From an uncultured Ruminococcus sp. (GTDB taxonomy: Bacteria; Bacillota; Clostridia; Oscillospirales; Acutalibacteraceae): a DNA stretch of 56,521 nt. A model generated the notes under the pieces. It saw only the letters and a program-made list of their open reading frames with translations. It searched no databases and was not told the DNA's origin. The position numbers and the translations under genes are program-made. Each line of letters starts with the position of its first letter. The stretch's first letter is position 1. The DNA is taken from the NCBI GenBank assembly GCA_905234535.1, contig CAJOII010000002.1, positions 1 to 56,521 on the forward strand, read 5' to 3'. This document shows, piece after piece, positions 42,980 through 50,763 of this stretch.

Positions 42980-45331
42980 ATGAAAAGAATCATCAAGTTA
43001 TTCGCTGTCGTGCTGTGTATCGCGACCGTCATCTCTGTTGCCGCTTTACACACCACTGCGAAGACCGAAGAGAATATTGCTGCGGTCGAGGCGGCATCGG
43101 GTATCACCGTTCATGTCAAGAGCACATCCGCGGTTCCGTATCTTTATTACTGGAACTCGCTTCCCGCGAACATCGAGACCTCGTATCCCGGCGTCAGGAT
43201 GACCGCGGACAGTACGCAGGGCGCGGGTTGGTACACCTATTCCTTCCCGAATCACACCAAGATCAACCTTATGGTGACCGACGGCACCTCCACCATCAAG
43301 GGTCAGCTTTCTTCAGAGTTTACCCTGACCTCCGGCGAGTGGTGGTACAAGGACGGCAGAGCGAGATCGAAGAACCCCGAGCTGCCCGATTCGTACGAGT
43401 CCGTCGATATGCGTGAGGACACCATCTACTTCGTCATCACTACCCGTTTCTATGACGGCGACAAGTCGAACAATGTTCACTGCTGGGACGATCAGAAAGC
43501 GAACAACCCCGACTCCGATCCCGCGTGGCGCGGCGACTTCAAGGGCTTGGCTGATAAGCTCGACTACATCAAGGCGCTGGGCTTCTCCGCGATCTGGATC
43601 ACCCCCGTTGTCGAGAACGCCTCGGGCTATGACTATCACGGCTATCACGCCTTGAACTTCAAGAAGGTCGACGCCCGCTACGAGAGCTCCGACTTTACCT
43701 ATGAAGACCTGATCTCTGCCGCTCACGACAAGGGCATGAAGATCATCCAGGATGTCGTCTTCAACCACACCGGCAACTTTGGCGAGACCAACCTGATGAA
43801 CCTCTTCGAGAAGAAGTACAGCAAGGTCACCGATCTCTCTGATATGGAGAAGACCATGATCCCCACCAAGACGCTCCTCGACTACTGCGGCGTCAAGACC
43901 GCGGCTCAGTACTACGCGCTGCAGCCCGGCGTTCAGTACGACAAGCGTCTCCAGCTCTTAAAGCAGACCCAAGGCTTCTCGGACAATGTCTCACGCGACA
44001 AGACCTGCAACCCCAACAACTACTATCACAACGGCTACTACGCGAACCTCAACTGGGACGATTATACCTCCAAATACTGTCAGATCGCGGGCGACTGTGT
44101 TGACCTCAACACCGAGAACGCCGCTGTTGCGAAATATACCGTAGACGCCTACTCCGACTATATCGATATGGGCGTTGACGGCTTCAGAGTTGATACCGTC
44201 CGACACATCCCGAGACTTTCTCTCAACCTGATGTACAACGATCAGCTCAACGCCGCGGCGAAATCCGCCGGAAACAGCAACTTCTATATGTTCGGCGAGA
44301 TCTGCTGCCGTTACAGCCAGGTGTGGTACAGAGAGCACGCGGGCGAGTCGGTACAGTTCTACACATGGGACGAGACCGATTCTTCATGGAAGAACAAGTG
44401 GTCGATGAACACCGACCCCGACTCGATCAAGAAGAACCTCCAGCTCACTCTCGATCACTGGCAGAAGTACGATTCAGTCTCCAATCAGCCCACCTCTCAG
44501 AACGCGTTTTTGAGCGGTATCAATTACCACACTCCCGACTACTCCAAGAGCTCGGGCATGGGCGCGATCGACTTCCAGATGCACTGGATGTTTGACGAGG
44601 CGAACACCGCGTTCGGTATCGCGAAGGCTGAGGATCAGTACTTCAACGACTCCACCTGGAATGTTGTCTATGTCGAGTCTCATGACTACTCACCCGACCG
44701 CAACCAGGCGCAGCGCTTTACCGGCGGCACTCAGACATGGGCGGAGAACCTCAACCTGATGTTCACCTTCCGCGGTATTCCGTGTCTGTACTACGGCGGC
44801 GAGGTCGAGTTCAAGAAGGGCTGCCCGATCGATGTCGGTCCCAACGCGCCGCTCTCTACCACAGGCAGAGCGTACTTCGGCGATTATCTTGAGGGCTCGG
44901 TCAAGGCGACCGACTTCTCGCAGTACACCGCTTCGGGTAAGGTAGCGACCACCTTAAACTCTCCGCTTGCAAAGCACATCCAGAAGCTCAACGCTATCCG
45001 CAGAGCGGTTCCCGCTTTGCAGAAGGGTCAGTACACCACCTCCGGCTCCTATGTATCCGGCAACATGGCGTACATCAGACGCTACACCGACAAGTCGAAG
45101 AACATCGACTCGCTCGCGTGTGTAGCTGTGACCGACGGCGCGACCTTCAAGGGCATTCCCAACGGCAAGTATATCGACGCTGTCACCGGCGATGTCAAGC
45201 AGGTTTCCGGCGGCACCCTTTCTGTCGGTTCTGTCGGCAAGGGCAACATGAGAGTATATGTCTGCTGCGCTTCGGGCTTCAAGGGCATCTCCGGCGCCTT
45301 AGGACCCTCCGGTCAGTCGTATCTCAAATAA
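42980..45331 (+). CDS. Secreted GH13 alpha-amylase without dockerin
   Basis: A 783-residue starch hydrolase. A signal peptide (about 1-25) precedes an N-terminal CBM26-like module (about 41-135: ITVHVKS, PYLYYWN, INLMVTDG). The GH13 domain (about 145-700) has DVVFNHTG, the nucleophile D405 in GVDGFRVDTVRH, the acid E440 in YMFGEI and D569 in VYVESHD. A beta domain ends the protein. Unlike the other amylase at 826 it has no dockerin, so it is probably released, bound by its own module, or held through the starch-binding partner encoded just upstream. GGGGGT precedes the ATG. A terminator follows at 45366. Confidence 0.94.
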   Translation: MKRIIKLFAVVLCIATVISVAALHTTAKTEENIAAVEAASGITVHVKSTSAVPYLYYWNSLPANIETSYPGVRMTADSTQGAGWYTYSFPNHTKINLMVTDGTSTIKGQLSSEFTLTSGEWWYKDGRARSKNPELPDSYESVDMREDTIYFVITTRFYDGDKSNNVHCWDDQKANNPDSDPAWRGDFKGLADKLDYIKALGFSAIWITPVVENASGYDYHGYHALNFKKVDARYESSDFTYEDLISAAHDKGMKIIQDVVFNHTGNFGETNLMNLFEKKYSKVTDLSDMEKTMIPTKTLLDYCGVKTAAQYYALQPGVQYDKRLQLLKQTQGFSDNVSRDKTCNPNNYYHNGYYANLNWDDYTSKYCQIAGDCVDLNTENAAVAKYTVDAYSDYIDMGVDGFRVDTVRHIPRLSLNLMYNDQLNAAAKSAGNSNFYMFGEICCRYSQVWYREHAGESVQFYTWDETDSSWKNKWSMNTDPDSIKKNLQLTLDHWQKYDSVSNQPTSQNAFLSGINYHTPDYSKSSGMGAIDFQMHWMFDEANTAFGIAKAEDQYFNDSTWNVVYVESHDYSPDRNQAQRFTGGTQTWAENLNLMFTFRGIPCLYYGGEVEFKKGCPIDVGPNAPLSTTGRAYFGDYLEGSVKATDFSQYTASGKVATTLNSPLAKHIQKLNAIRRAVPALQKGQYTTSGSYVSGNMAYIRRYTDKSKNIDSLACVAVTDGATFKGIPNGKYIDAVTGDVKQVSGGTLSVGSVGKGNMRVYVCCASGFKGISGALGPSGQSYLK

Positions 45332-45365
45332 TCTAATATTCTGAATCAGAATTATAAAAGCATCT

Positions 45366-45399
45366 TCAGGCGTTCGCATCCAGCGGGCGCCTGATTTTT
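45366..45399 (+). terminator. Terminator of the starch-binding protein/amylase operon
   Basis: TCAGGCG (45366-45372) pairs with CGCCTGA (45388-45394), followed by five T residues. The next 75 bases (45400-45474) hold nothing recognisable. Confidence 0.75.
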
Positions 45400-45474
45400 G
45401 TGTTGAATAATGAACAGCTGCGGAAGGACGATATCATCACCGGGTTAGTATTCTGGAACGAGAAAATAAGAATT

Positions 45475-45514
45475 GGCGGAGAACTCTGCCTTACAGCTGA
45501 GAACTGAGAACTAA
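45475..45514 (+). repeat. Palindrome plus heptamer stop array
   Basis: GGCGGA...TCTGCC forms a small hairpin (45475-45490). Stop triplets follow at 45498 (TGA), 45505 (TGA) and 45512 (TAA), exactly 7 apart and in three different frames. Confidence 0.72.
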
Positions 45515-45560
45515 TTTTATTTTTTTCCGCAAAAGACTTTATTTTGGCGTTTGATTATGA

Positions 45561-45610
45561 TATACTACTACAGAATAGGGGGAAATTGCCGATTCCCGGC
45601 ATTTCCCGAT
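45561..45610 (+). promoter_or_regulatory. aspS -10 box and leader hairpin
   Basis: TATACT (45561-45566) is the likely -10; no good -35 is seen. GGGAAATTGCCG pairs with CCGGCATTTCCC (about 45579-45609, one mismatch) around ATTC. At about 75 bases the leader is too short for a T-box, so the hairpin may influence stability or translation. Confidence 0.5.
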
Positions 45611-45640
45611 GATCAGAATGTTATGAGAGGTATCTGAAAG

Positions 45641-47386
45641 ATGAAAGAGAATATCTATCGCTCCCTTTCCTGCGGAGATTTGAGAGAAGAGAATATCGGA
45701 GAACAGATCAAGCTCGCCGGCTGGGTGGAGAACATCCGCGACCACGGCGGCGTTATGTTCCTTGATCTGAGAGATCACTACGGTGTGACACAGGTGGTCG
45801 TCCACGACGACAAGATGCTCGAGGGCGTCAACCGCGAGTGTACCGTGACCGTATCCGGCAAGGTCGTCAGAAGAGATGACGACACCGTCAACGAGAAGAT
45901 CGCTACCGGTAAGGTAGAGCTGCATATCGATTCTCTGACCGTTTTGGGTAAATGTAAGAACAATCTGCCCTTCGAGGTGGTATCTTCCACTGCAACCAAC
46001 GAGGACATTCGTCTGAAGTACCGCTTCCTTGATCTGAGAAATCCGAAGGTGCATAACAATATCGTCCTGCGCTCACAGATCATCTCTTTCCTCAGAGAGA
46101 AGATGACCGAGCTTGGTTTTTTGGAGCTGAACACCCCGATCCTCTCCGTATCCTCTCCCGAGGGCGCGAGAGACTATCTGATCCCGTCGAGAAAGCACAA
46201 GGGCAAGTTCTACGCGCTGCCGCAGGCGCCGCAGATATTCAAGCAGCTCTTGATGGTATCGGGCTTCGATAAATATTTTCAGGTCGCTCCGTGTTTTCGA
46301 GATGAAGACGCGCGCGCGGACCGTTCTCCGGGCGAGTTCTACCAGCTTGACTATGAGATGTCCTTCGCAACGCAGGAGGATGTCTTCGCGGTAGCTGAAG
46401 AGGTGCTCTACGAGACCTTTAAGAAGTTTTCGGATAAGGAGGTCTCCAAGCCTCCCTTCAGGCGCATCACCTATAAAGAATCCATGCTCAGATACGGCAC
46501 CGACAAGCCCGATCTCAGAAATCCGCTCGAGATCGTCGAGATCTCCGATATGTTCGAAGAGACCGACTTTAAGCCGTTCCTCAAGAAATGTGTCCGTTCC
46601 ATCAATGTACCGGGCGCCGCTTCCTGCTCCAAGAGCTGGTTCAAGAAGATGGAGGAGTTCGCGCTTTCCATCGGTATGAAGGGACTCGGCTATGTCAAGG
46701 TGACGGATGAGATGCTCTTTGACGGTCCGATCGACAAATTCCTCAAAGAGGGCGATCGTGAGGAGCTGATCAGGAGAAACAACTCCAAAGCGGGCGATGT
46801 CATCTACTTCATCGCCGACACCAAGCAGGACGCGCCCAAGCTCGCGGGTCAGATCCGCTCTGAGGTCGCAAGCCGCTTGGATCTGATCGACAAGTCGAGA
46901 TTTGAGTTCTGCTTCATCGTCGACTTCCCGATGTATGAGCAGGATGAGGAGACCGGTCAGATCATCTTCACTCACAACCCGTTCTCGATGCCTCAGGGCG
47001 GTATGCAGGCGCTCCTTGAGAAGGATCCCTGCGATATCCTCGCGTATCAGTACGATATCGTCTGCAACGGCGTAGAGCTCTCCTCCGGCGCGGTGAGAAA
47101 CCACGACCTCGATATCATGGTCAAGGCGTTCTCGATCGCGGGATACTCCGAGGATGATCTCAAAGAGAAGTTCTCCTCTCTCTATACCGCGTTCCAGTAC
47201 GGCGCGCCGCCACACGCGGGCATGGCTCCCGGCGTGGACAGAATGATCATGCTGATCACCGAAGAGGAGAATATCCGCGAGGTTATCGCCTTCCCGATGA
47301 ACTCGAACGCGCAGGATGTCCTTTTGGGTTCTCCGAACGAGGTCAGCGAGCAGCAGCTCAGAGAAGTACACATCAAGATCAGATAA
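45641..47386 (+). CDS. aspS: Aspartyl-tRNA synthetase
   Basis: A 581-residue class IIb synthetase of bacterial type. It has an N-terminal OB-fold anticodon-binding domain (GWVENIRDHGGVMFLDLRD), class II motif 2 (FRDEDARADRSPGEFYQLDYE), the GAD insertion domain (about 280-400) and motif 3 (GAPPHAGMAPGVDRMIM). It charges tRNA-Asp and, because gatCAB follows in the same operon, probably also mischarges tRNA-Asn with aspartate (a non-discriminating enzyme). That specificity is an inference from gene order. AGAGGT lies about nine bases before the ATG. Confidence 0.95.
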   Translation: MKENIYRSLSCGDLREENIGEQIKLAGWVENIRDHGGVMFLDLRDHYGVTQVVVHDDKMLEGVNRECTVTVSGKVVRRDDDTVNEKIATGKVELHIDSLTVLGKCKNNLPFEVVSSTATNEDIRLKYRFLDLRNPKVHNNIVLRSQIISFLREKMTELGFLELNTPILSVSSPEGARDYLIPSRKHKGKFYALPQAPQIFKQLLMVSGFDKYFQVAPCFRDEDARADRSPGEFYQLDYEMSFATQEDVFAVAEEVLYETFKKFSDKEVSKPPFRRITYKESMLRYGTDKPDLRNPLEIVEISDMFEETDFKPFLKKCVRSINVPGAASCSKSWFKKMEEFALSIGMKGLGYVKVTDEMLFDGPIDKFLKEGDREELIRRNNSKAGDVIYFIADTKQDAPKLAGQIRSEVASRLDLIDKSRFEFCFIVDFPMYEQDEETGQIIFTHNPFSMPQGGMQALLEKDPCDILAYQYDIVCNGVELSSGAVRNHDLDIMVKAFSIAGYSEDDLKEKFSSLYTAFQYGAPPHAGMAPGVDRMIMLITEEENIREVIAFPMNSNAQDVLLGSPNEVSEQQLREVHIKIR

Positions 47387-47443
47387 TAGAGCCTTTTCTT
47401 TTGGGAGTTTTCCTTAGAAAGATGGCTGCGAAAGGAACAACCT

Positions 47444-47722
47444 ATGGTAACCAGAGAAGATATAGAGAACATCGCGTTACTCTCCAAGCTCTTTGTGGAT
47501 GAGAAGGATCTCGATCAACTCACCGAAGAGATGCAGAAGATCGTCAGCTTTGCCGATACCATCAACAATGTGCAGATCGAGACAGGAGAATTTGATAATA
47601 TCAACAACCTCTCGAATGTTTTCAGAGCGGATGAGGTAGGGGAGTCCCTGCCTTCAAGCGAGATCCTCAAAAACGCTCCCGAGCAGGCAGAGGATCACTT
47701 CTTGGTCAGAAAGAGAGCGTGA
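47444..47722 (+). CDS. gatC: Aspartyl/glutamyl-tRNA amidotransferase subunit C
   Basis: A 92-residue small subunit that wraps around GatA and GatB and stabilises the amidotransferase. It begins VTREDIENIALLSKLFVDE, the conserved GatC start, and contains the FADTINNVQ helix and a C-terminal VFRADEVGESL segment. AAAGGA precedes the ATG. The gene lies 57 bases after aspS and four bases before gatA. Confidence 0.93.
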   Translation: MVTREDIENIALLSKLFVDEKDLDQLTEEMQKIVSFADTINNVQIETGEFDNINNLSNVFRADEVGESLPSSEILKNAPEQAEDHFLVRKRA

Positions 47723-47726
47723 TATC

Positions 47727-49187
47727 ATGGAATCCGTCATCAGAAAAATCCACGATATGCTCATCACGGGAGAAATCACCTGTGTCGAGCTGACCGAGAA
47801 GTTTCTAAAAGAGATTGAAAATTCTAATAAAGAATTAAACGCTTATATTACCGTCACTCCCGAAACCGCGCTCGCTCAGGCGAAGGCGGTAGACGAGAAG
47901 ATCGAAAGAGGAGAGGAGATCGGTCTGTTAGAGGGCGTCCCGATGACCTTAAAGGACAATATTTCCACCAAGGGCATCGAGACCACCTGCGCTTCCAAGA
48001 TTCTCACAGGCTACAAGCCGATCTACGACGCGACCGTCTATGAGCTCTTACAGCGCGAGGGCGTCGTGATGCTCGGCAAGACCAACATGGACGAGTTCGC
48101 AATGGGCTCCTCCTGCGAGACCTCCTACTACGGCGGCGCGAAGAACCCGCACAGCCTTGACCATGTCTCCGGCGGCTCTTCGGGCGGTGTCGCGAGCGCG
48201 GTAGGCGCTTCTTTAGCCGTTTACGGTCTCGGCTCCGATACCGGCGGCTCCATCCGCCAGCCTGCGTCCTTCTGCGGGATCGTCGGCTTGAAGCCCACCT
48301 ACGGCGCGGTCTCACGATACGGTCTGATCGCGTACGCGAGCTCCTTTGACCAGATCGGACCGATCACCCGTTCGGTCGAGGACGCTTCTATCGTCTTTGA
48401 TGCGATCGCGAAGTACGACGAGCGCGACTCTACCTCTCAGGGGAGTGATTTGACTTTACCCACCCTGAATAATGATATCAAGGGCAAGCGTATCGGCATC
48501 GCGAACCAGTACTTAAACGGCGTTCGCGAGGATGTCAAGAAGGCTGTCACCGACGCCGCGAAAGCGTATGAGGAGATGGGCACTGAGATCGTCTACTTCG
48601 ATCTTCCCGAACTTGACTTTGCGCTTCCGTGCTACTATATCTTGGCGATGGCGGAGGCGTCGTCGAACTTAGGCAGATACGACGGCATCCGCTACGGCTT
48701 TAAGGCAGAACACTACAACGGTACCCATGACATGATCTGCAAGACCCGCTCCGAGGGCTTTGGCAAAGAAGTACAGCGCCGTATCCTGATGGGCACCTAT
48801 GTGCTGTCCGCGGGCTACTACGACGCGTATTATAAGAAGGCGGTCAACCTCAGAGGCGCGATCGTCAAGGCGTTTGACAGAGCATTCGAGAAGGTAGACG
48901 CGATCTTAGCGCCCACCGCGCCCGTCACCGCTTTTGAGAACGGCTATCTCTTCTCCGAAGAGACCGACCAGATTGAGCAGTATCTCTCTGATATCTGCAC
49001 CGTACCGGTTAACACCGCGGGGCTGCCCGCTGTGTCGATCCCCTGCGGCGAGGATGAGAAGGGGCTGCCCATCGGTATGCAGCTCATCGGCAAGAAGTTT
49101 GACGAGAAGACGATCCTCAACCTCGCCTTCAAGTTTGAGCAGGCGACAGATCATTTCAAAGAGACAAAGTGGGGTGTAAAGCTGTGA
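47727..49187 (+). CDS. gatA: Aspartyl/glutamyl-tRNA amidotransferase subunit A
   Basis: A 486-residue amidase-signature enzyme that releases ammonia from glutamine for GatB. The Ser-cisSer-Lys triad is visible: Lys in VPMTLKDNIST and two Ser in the stretch HVSGGSSGGVASAVGASLA and GSDTGGSIRQPA. The ATG lies four bases after the gatC stop and has little Shine-Dalgarno sequence, so it is probably translated by coupling. It overlaps gatB by GTGA. Confidence 0.95.
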   Translation: MESVIRKIHDMLITGEITCVELTEKFLKEIENSNKELNAYITVTPETALAQAKAVDEKIERGEEIGLLEGVPMTLKDNISTKGIETTCASKILTGYKPIYDATVYELLQREGVVMLGKTNMDEFAMGSSCETSYYGGAKNPHSLDHVSGGSSGGVASAVGASLAVYGLGSDTGGSIRQPASFCGIVGLKPTYGAVSRYGLIAYASSFDQIGPITRSVEDASIVFDAIAKYDERDSTSQGSDLTLPTLNNDIKGKRIGIANQYLNGVREDVKKAVTDAAKAYEEMGTEIVYFDLPELDFALPCYYILAMAEASSNLGRYDGIRYGFKAEHYNGTHDMICKTRSEGFGKEVQRRILMGTYVLSAGYYDAYYKKAVNLRGAIVKAFDRAFEKVDAILAPTAPVTAFENGYLFSEETDQIEQYLSDICTVPVNTAGLPAVSIPCGEDEKGLPIGMQLIGKKFDEKTILNLAFKFEQATDHFKETKWGVKL

Positions 49188-50596
49188 AATATGAACTGGT
49201 AGCGGGCTTTGAAACCCATGTGGAGCTTTCCACCAAGACGAAGATTTTCTGTTCCTGCACCACCGCTTTCGGAGGTGAGCCGAACACCCACTGCTGTCCT
49301 GTCTGTATCGGACTGCCGGGAACGCTCCCGAAGCTCAACGAGCGCGTGGTAGAGTACGCGATCATGGCGGGGCTTGCGACTGACTGCGAGATCGCCGAGA
49401 TCGCCAAGATGGACAGAAAGAACTACTGCTATCCCGATCTGCCTAAGGCGTACCAGATCTCTCAGTACGACAAGCCTCTGTGCGAGCACGGTCATATCAC
49501 GCTCTCCAACGGCAGACAGATCCGCATCCTTAGGATCCATATCGAAGAGGACGCCGGCAAGCTGATCCACAACCACGGCGACACCTATGTCGACTATAAT
49601 CGCGGCGGCGTTCCGCTGATCGAGATCGTCACCGAGCCGGACTTCCGCTCTGTGGACGAGGCGAAGGAATATGTCGAGCGTCTCCAGCAGATCATGCGCT
49701 ATATCGGCGTGTCCGACTGCAGAATGGAAGAGGGCTCTATGCGCTGTGATGTCAATATCTCCGTCCGTCCTGTCGGATCGGAGAAGTTAGGTACCCGTAC
49801 CGAGATTAAGAATATGAACTCCATCACCAATATCGCGAAGGCGATGGAATATGAGTTTGAGCGCCAGACCGACCTGATCGAATCCGGCGGCGAGGTTGTG
49901 CAGGAGACCCTGCGCTATGACGCGGACTCGAACACCACCTCCTCAATGCGCTCGAAGGAAGACGCTCACGACTACCGCTATTTCAGAGAGCCCGACCTCG
50001 TCACCATCAGCGTGCCGAGAGAGAGGGTAGAAGAGATCAGAAGCCGTCTGCCGGAACTCCCGCAGAAGAAGTTTATCCGCTATACCGAGGAGTACGGTAT
50101 CCCCGAGAAGGACGCCGCTCTGCTCATCAAATACCGCGCGATCGCCGAGTATTTTGACGAGGCTTCAAAGGGGCTCAAGTCCCCGAAGACCGCCTCGAAC
50201 TTTATCATCGGACAGATGTTCCGCCGCTTGGAAACAGAAGCGGATAAGGAGAAGTTCGCGGTCAAGACCACCGCAGCTCAGCTTTCGGAGATGTGTTTGC
50301 TGATCGAGTCAGGCAAGCTCAGGAACAATCTTGCGAAATCCGCTTTGGAGAAGATGCTCGATTCGGGTTCGCCGATCACCGCGTTCGTGTCCTCCGAGGA
50401 TATGGCAGGACTCGACGAGAACACCCTCACAGAGTACTGTCAGAACGCGATCTCTGCAATGCCGAATGCCGTCTCTGACTACAAGGGCGGCAAGGAAAAA
50501 GCCCTCATGGCGCTGCTCGGCAATGTCATGAAGCAGTCTCGCGGTCGCGCCGACGCGGCATCGGTCACCGCAAAGCTTAAAGAACTCATCAAATAA
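49184..50596 (+). CDS. gatB: Aspartyl/glutamyl-tRNA amidotransferase subunit B
   Basis: A 470-residue subunit that phosphorylates the mischarged aminoacyl-tRNA and amidates it. Motifs: GFETHVELSTKTKIFC, the zinc site CSCTTAF...HCCPVC, MDRKNYCYPDLPKAYQISQ and a C-terminal YqeY-like tail domain (about 325-470). GTG at 49184 overlaps the gatA stop (GTGA) and is preceded by GGGGTG; the frame also extends to 49169. A strong terminator ends the operon. Confidence 0.95.
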   Translation: MKYELVAGFETHVELSTKTKIFCSCTTAFGGEPNTHCCPVCIGLPGTLPKLNERVVEYAIMAGLATDCEIAEIAKMDRKNYCYPDLPKAYQISQYDKPLCEHGHITLSNGRQIRILRIHIEEDAGKLIHNHGDTYVDYNRGGVPLIEIVTEPDFRSVDEAKEYVERLQQIMRYIGVSDCRMEEGSMRCDVNISVRPVGSEKLGTRTEIKNMNSITNIAKAMEYEFERQTDLIESGGEVVQETLRYDADSNTTSSMRSKEDAHDYRYFREPDLVTISVPRERVEEIRSRLPELPQKKFIRYTEEYGIPEKDAALLIKYRAIAEYFDEASKGLKSPKTASNFIIGQMFRRLETEADKEKFAVKTTAAQLSEMCLLIESGKLRNNLAKSALEKMLDSGSPITAFVSSEDMAGLDENTLTEYCQNAISAMPNAVSDYKGGKEKALMALLGNVMKQSRGRADAASVTAKLKELIK

Positions 50597-50601
50597 ATGC
50601 A

Positions 50602-50626
50602 AAAGCCTCCTTCGGGAGGCTTTTTT
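50602..50626 (+). terminator. Terminator of the aspS-gatCAB operon
   Basis: AAAGCCTCC and GGAGGCTTT pair around TTCG, followed by a T6 run. Confidence 0.94.
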
Positions 50627-50649
50627 GAGTTTAGGAATGGCTGTGTATA

Positions 50650-50667
50650 TCGTTAAAAATTTAACAA
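50650..50667 (+). promoter_or_regulatory. Rex operator upstream of adhE
   Basis: TCGTTAAAAATTTAACAA matches TTGTTAA-N4-TTAACAA at every conserved base but one. The palindrome GTTAA/TTAAC is perfect. Rex senses NADH/NAD and is known to repress adhE in clostridia; derepression at high NADH would be expected. Confidence 0.82.
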
Positions 50668-50708
50668 ATAAATATCAAAAATATTTTGAGATTTGTTTCA
50701 AATGATGA

Positions 50709-50738
50709 TTGCATTACCCTATATCTATATGGTACACT
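50709..50738 (+). promoter_or_regulatory. adhE promoter
   Basis: TTGCAT (50709-50714), 18 bases and TACACT (50733-50738). The Rex box lies about 40 bases upstream of the -35. Confidence 0.5.
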
Positions 50739-50763
50739 AATAGGGTAAAGGAGGCTTGCGCTT

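Noticed and set aside
45400-45474. A short frame after the amylase terminator (LNNEQLRKDDIITG).
   Set aside because: No start signal, runs into the repeat array, and matches no family I know; could be a remnant but cannot be supported.
45567-45640. T-box riboswitch upstream of aspS.
   Set aside because: The leader is about 75 bases, too short, and lacks the T-box sequence and a terminator.
46073-47371. A 432-codon open frame antisense to aspS.
   Set aside because: It lies exactly opposite a well-conserved synthetase, has no ribosome site and no family resemblance. GC-rich third positions produce such frames.
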